Source: Streptomyces sp. SAI-127 (GTDB taxonomy: Bacteria > Actinomycetota > Actinomycetes > Streptomycetales > Streptomycetaceae). From it: 64,000 nucleotides of DNA. Below are positions 60,940 through 64,000 of the stretch, in pieces (position 1 is the first letter of the stretch; each line of letters opens with the position of its first letter). Position numbers and translations under genes: made by a program. The DNA lies in assembly GCF_029894425.1 (NCBI RefSeq), contig NZ_JARXYJ010000003.1, positions 124,001 to 188,000 of the forward strand, in the 5' to 3' direction. The notes beneath the pieces are model-generated. The model did not search any database and was not told the DNA's origin. It saw nothing but the letters and a program-made list of their open reading frames with translations.

Positions 60940-61667
60940 GCGGTGGCCCGGTGGGAAGGCGCGCCGTCGCGTGCGGCCGTCCCCTCACCGGAGTACGGCG
61001 CGTCCTGGCCGGTCAGCACGTGCTCCAGGCGGTCGAGGTCTCCTGCGCGGGCGGCGGTGAAGATCGCTTGAACGAGCCGCCGATGGGTGGCCGCGTCCAC
61101 GTGCTGCCGGTGCCGCCGGTTGTTCAGTCTGTCCTGCGCGCGGGAGACCTGCTGCCGTGCGTTCGCCACGGACAGGTGGAGCAGGTCGCCGATCTGGTCG
61201 TAGGAATAGCCGAACGCCTCGCGCAGCACGTACGCCGCGCGCTGGTTGGGGGTCAGGGTCTGCAGAAGCAGCAGGACGGCATGCTCCACCGAGTCCTGGC
61301 GTTCGGCCAGGGCCTCTGGTGTCATCCCGGTGTCCGTGGACTCCGGCAGCCAGGGGGTGGCACTGGACTCGCGGCGTCTGCGTGCCGACTGCAGCACGTT
61401 GATGGCGAGCCGGACTGTCGTCGTGCGGAGCAGCGCACCGGGGTCGGCGACGACGGTGCGGTCCGTGCCCTGCCAGCGCAGCCACGCCTCCTGGATGACG
61501 TCCTCGGCTTCGCCGGGATCTCGGAGGATCCGGTTGGCGATCTTGAGCAGTCCTGGCCGGACGCGGCCGAACACGAAGACCGCGTCGTTGAGTTCCACGG
61601 GCGCGGCAGTGATGGTCACCACCACCGACTGCGGGCTCTGCCGGGTTGCGATCACAGATGTGTCCAC
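60936..61667 (-). CDS. ECF sigma factor coupled to MarR
   Basis: A 243-residue sigma-70-family factor. Region 2: VRPGLLKIANRILRDPGEAE, DVIQEAWLRWQGTDR; region 4: LTPNQRAAYVLREAFGYSYD, QIGDLLHLSVANARQQVSRA. The C-terminal tail is short (VQAIFTAARAGDLDRLEHVL) and ends before a full SnoaL domain. GTG 61667 is chosen because GAGGAG lies directly upstream. Its upstream region lacks the GTCAC-N17-NGTC pattern. Coupling to a MarR gene is unusual and may put its level under MarR control. Confidence 0.85.
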   Translation of the reverse strand: MDTSVIATRQSPQSVVVTITAAPVELNDAVFVFGRVRPGLLKIANRILRDPGEAEDVIQEAWLRWQGTDRTVVADPGALLRTTTVRLAINVLQSARRRRESSATPWLPESTDTGMTPEALAERQDSVEHAVLLLLQTLTPNQRAAYVLREAFGYSYDQIGDLLHLSVANARQQVSRAQDRLNNRRHRQHVDAATHRRLVQAIFTAARAGDLDRLEHVLTGQDAPYSGEGTAARDGAPSHRATA

Positions 61668-62121
61668 GATCGGCTCCTCTGTTGGCTGGGGATCGGCGGC
61701 TTCCCTCGCCGCCGACACCAACTTCGCGCCGACAAGGGCACTGCCGCGCCCCTGGTTGACCGTGGGGCACCCCGTGGTCGTACCGTGGCCGCTACGTGGC
61801 CAGGGCCTCCCACCCCCTGGTCGGCAGGCCCCGGGGCCCGCCACCCCCTGGCCCCGGACGCCCCGGGGCCTGCCCCCGCCCCCACGCCCCTGGGGCCCGC
61901 CCCCCGGCCCTCACGCCTCGGCCCCTGGCCGGGGCCGGACCTCAACGGGACCGGACCTCGACAGGGCCTGCCCCGGACGGCCCGGAGCCACGGGCCATGG
62001 TCAGAGGAGTTCGTGGGCGCACCGCGAGGCGGGGAAGCCGCCTGTGCGGCCAGCGCGGGCTCCCGACTGGGCGCGGCGCGGCACGCGGATCGCACCCTCG
62101 CCGACGGCGCCGCCCCGGGGG
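61668..62121. other. low-complexity GC-rich gap
   Basis: Between about 61800 and 61990 the sequence is a chain of near-repeats rich in CCCCTGG and GGCCCCGG, which can form many alternative hairpins. No gene is credible here. The left edge holds the ECF gene's ribosome-binding site and promoter region. Confidence 0.5.
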
Positions 62122-64000
62122 TCAGGCGGGGGTCGCCGCCCCGCCCGGCAGCACGGCGCCCAGCTGTTTGCGGGACCGGATCCCGAGCTTCGTGAACACC
62201 TTCCGCAAATGCCATTCGATGGTGTGCGGGCTGAGGAACAGCTGCGCGCCGATCTCGAGGTTGGTCAGCCCTTCGCCGGCCAGCCGGGCGATCTGGGCCT
62301 CCTGAGGCGTGAGCGGCTCGTCGGTGCCGGTGTCGCGCCTGCGCACCGTCTCCCCGGCGGCCTCCAGCTCCCGGCGGGCGCGCTCGGCGAAGGCCTCCGC
62401 GCCAGCCCGGTCGAGGATCTGGTGGGCGCGGGTCAGCTGGTCCCGGGCCTCGGCGCGGCGGTTCTCGCGGCTCAGCCATTCGCCGTACAGCAGCCGGGTG
62501 CGTGCGAGCGCCGTTCGCACCGGGGTGCTCTCCAGCCGGGCGATCGCCTCCCGGTACAGGGCGTCGGCCGTGTCCCCCTCACTGATCAGGGCACGCCCCG
62601 CCGCGGAAGTGCCCGTCGCCCAGGCCGTGCCACTGGCCTGGCAGATGGTCGCGAGGCGACCGGCGGCCTCGATGGCGAGTTCCCGCTGCCCGCTGCGGGC
62701 CGCCGCCTCCACAAGCTCGACCAGGGAGGAGAGGGCGAGCCCCAGCTCCTGCGGGTACTCGCAGCCCTTGGCGGCGGCGGCGCAGGCCTCTTCGTACCGC
62801 CCGAGGCCGTTGTACAGCACGGCCAGCGCCCACTGGGGAGCCGTGAGCGCCTTTCCCTCGCTGCTGAGGGTCCGGTCGCCGGTGATCGTCCCGATCGCCC
62901 GCAGCGTCTCGGTCTCGCGGCCGCGCCACGGTTCGATCACCAACGCCCCGTAGTGCGCGAGGAAGTGGCTGCCGGTGGCCTCGCCGATTGTCACCGCTTC
63001 CGCGGCGAGCGAGTCCGCGTCGTCCAGATCACCGGCGAAGACCCGGTTCGACAGCCGCAGCAGGAGCGCCGAGGGCAGCACGGACAGCGTTCCGGTCTCC
63101 CGTGCCAGACGGACGAGCTTGGCCGACAGGGTGCTCCAGCTGTCGAAGTCCCACACGCTGTGGGCCATGCGGCAGGCGAACGGGAGCCAGCCCAGCGACT
63201 GTTCCACCGTGAAGCCGCCGCACCGCAGCGTGTTCAGAGCGCGGCGCAGAATCGGGGCGCCCGCCGTGTAGCCGTCCGTGGTGGCCAAGGCCAGGCCGTC
63301 GAGGAAGAGGTCGGTGGGTCCGGGGTGAGCTGTCGGGGGCGCGGTGCGTGCGGCCCGGGCGACCTCCTCGGGACCGGGGCCGCTGGACACACGGCCCGCG
63401 GTGAGGGCCGCGTAGAACGCGTCCCGGTAGGTCTCGCGCGCGATGCCGGCGTCGAGCGGCTCGAACTCCCGGGCTGCCGTGAGCAGCAGCGGCACGGTGG
63501 CAGCGGCACTGCGGGATCCGAAGGTGATCTGCCCACGCAGCAGGCTGGCCTGGGCGTGTTGCAGATCGTCGAGCGCGCCCATCTCGGCCACGTTCAGCAG
63601 CTCGAGCGCGGCGTCGAACGCTCCGGCGAGGTACTTGGCCCGGGCCGCTGCCAGCGCTCTGCTGCGGCGGCGGGAGGGATCAGGTGTCAGCTCGGCCGCT
63701 CGTTCCAGGAAGGCCGCCGACGCGGCGATGCCGCCACGCGCCTGCGCGCGGTCGGCCGAGCGGGCCAGTTCGTCCGCCACGGCCTCGTCGGGCTCCGCCG
63801 CGGCGCGGGCCAGGTGCCAGGCGCGGCGGTCGGGGTCGGACCGCGCGTCCGTGGCCTCGGCCAGTGCCTGGTGCACCTGCCGGCGCTCGGCCGGTCCCGC
63901 CGCGCGGTAGACGGCCGAGCGCACCAACGGGTGCCGGAACTGGACCCGTGTGCGCACTTCCAGCAGGTTCGCGGCCACCGCGGGGGAGGCCTCGTTCATG
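62122..64000 (-). CDS. LAL-type LuxR regulator, N-terminus outside window
   Basis: At least 625 residues of a second large LuxR-type regulator. The visible part starts inside the region after the ATPase (TRVQFRHPLVRSAVYRAAGP), continues through helical TPR-like repeats, and ends in a LuxR helix-turn-helix (LTPQEAQIARLAGEGLTNLE, SPHTIEWHLRKVFTKLGIRS). The P-loop domain must lie beyond 64000. Target unknown; it is not a close copy of the LAL at 15.9-18.7 kb. Confidence 0.88.
   Translation of the reverse strand, partial: MNEASPAVAANLLEVRTRVQFRHPLVRSAVYRAAGPAERRQVHQALAEATDARSDPDRRAWHLARAAAEPDEAVADELARSADRAQARGGIAASAAFLERAAELTPDPSRRRSRALAAARAKYLAGAFDAALELLNVAEMGALDDLQHAQASLLRGQITFGSRSAAATVPLLLTAAREFEPLDAGIARETYRDAFYAALTAGRVSSGPGPEEVARAARTAPPTAHPGPTDLFLDGLALATTDGYTAGAPILRRALNTLRCGGFTVEQSLGWLPFACRMAHSVWDFDSWSTLSAKLVRLARETGTLSVLPSALLLRLSNRVFAGDLDDADSLAAEAVTIGEATGSHFLAHYGALVIEPWRGRETETLRAIGTITGDRTLSSEGKALTAPQWALAVLYNGLGRYEEACAAAAKGCEYPQELGLALSSLVELVEAAARSGQRELAIEAAGRLATICQASGTAWATGTSAAGRALISEGDTADALYREAIARLESTPVRTALARTRLLYGEWLSRENRRAEARDQLTRAHQILDRAGAEAFAERARRELEAAGETVRRRDTGTDEPLTPQEAQIARLAGEGLTNLEIGAQLFLSPHTIEWHLRKVFTKLGIRSRKQLGAVLPGGAATPA

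Noticed and set aside
61750..61800. GGTAC...CGGTC upstream of the ECF gene at 61667 as a copy of the regulon promoter
   Set aside because: The -35 lacks GTCAC and the spacing to GGTC is 18, not 17. The match is too weak.
1..64000. tRNA, rRNA or riboswitch genes
   Set aside because: I looked for tRNA-like cloverleaf ends and rRNA blocks and recognised none. A covariance-model scan would be decisive but cannot be run here.

Overview
The window is high-GC actinobacterial DNA. Codon use strongly favours G or C at third positions, GTG starts are common, and the gene families are typical of Streptomyces: a WhiB-like protein, LAL-type LuxR regulators, several SnoaL-tailed ECF sigma factors, a type III polyketide synthase, DUF6193, DUF6207 and DUF1772. 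The density of broken genes and insertion-sequence scars suggests a Streptomyces chromosome arm or another accessory region. I see no rRNA or tRNA genes.

Layout. 1-7.5 kb is decayed: an aspartase pseudogene with block deletions, a hydrolase fragment, an RHS-type toxin tail, an IS5 remnant and a replication-relaxation scar beside three closely spaced small genes. 7.9-11.5 kb is intact metabolism: LysE exporter, LysR divergent from RidA, and an alpha/beta hydrolase. 11.5-13.9 kb is again fragmentary. 13.9-22.6 kb carries a FUSC transporter and a 929-residue LAL regulator divergent from a metallo-beta-lactamase/carboxylesterase/RidA operon. 22.6-25.7 kb holds an IS256-family element with broken frames, a methyltransferase and IS21 and PIN-domain debris. 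25.9-33.1 kb has a type III polyketide synthase, a PAS-GAF-PP2C-ATPase signalling protein, a ruined KAS III gene and a membrane-anchored NB-ARC/TPR protein.

33.1-43.8 kb is a second graveyard: IS256, IS630, IS5 and IS110 pieces and fragments of SRAP, DNA ligase, Ku and a P-loop kinase. Between these lie intact TetR/DUF1772, DUF899 and methyltransferase genes. A 633-bp transposon-like element sits at 42.4-43.0 kb, with repeated end motifs around one conserved gene. 43.9-45.8 kb is an ECF41-type sigma gene with a carboxymuconolactone-decarboxylase-family gene and DoxX. A short degenerate type I-E-like CRISPR array without cas genes lies near 48.1 kb.

50.4-62 kb is the best-organised part. An ECF sigma gene, an FAD reductase, a YceI/ferritin-like pair, a secreted hydrolase, an orphan cytochrome b (QcrB paralogue) and a WhiB-like gene are each preceded by the same promoter-like sequence, GTCAC-N17-NGTC, usually GGTC. 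I infer a local ECF regulon serving a redox or envelope stress response. It is followed by a hydrolase, a MarR/ECF overlapping pair and a second LAL regulator that runs off the window.
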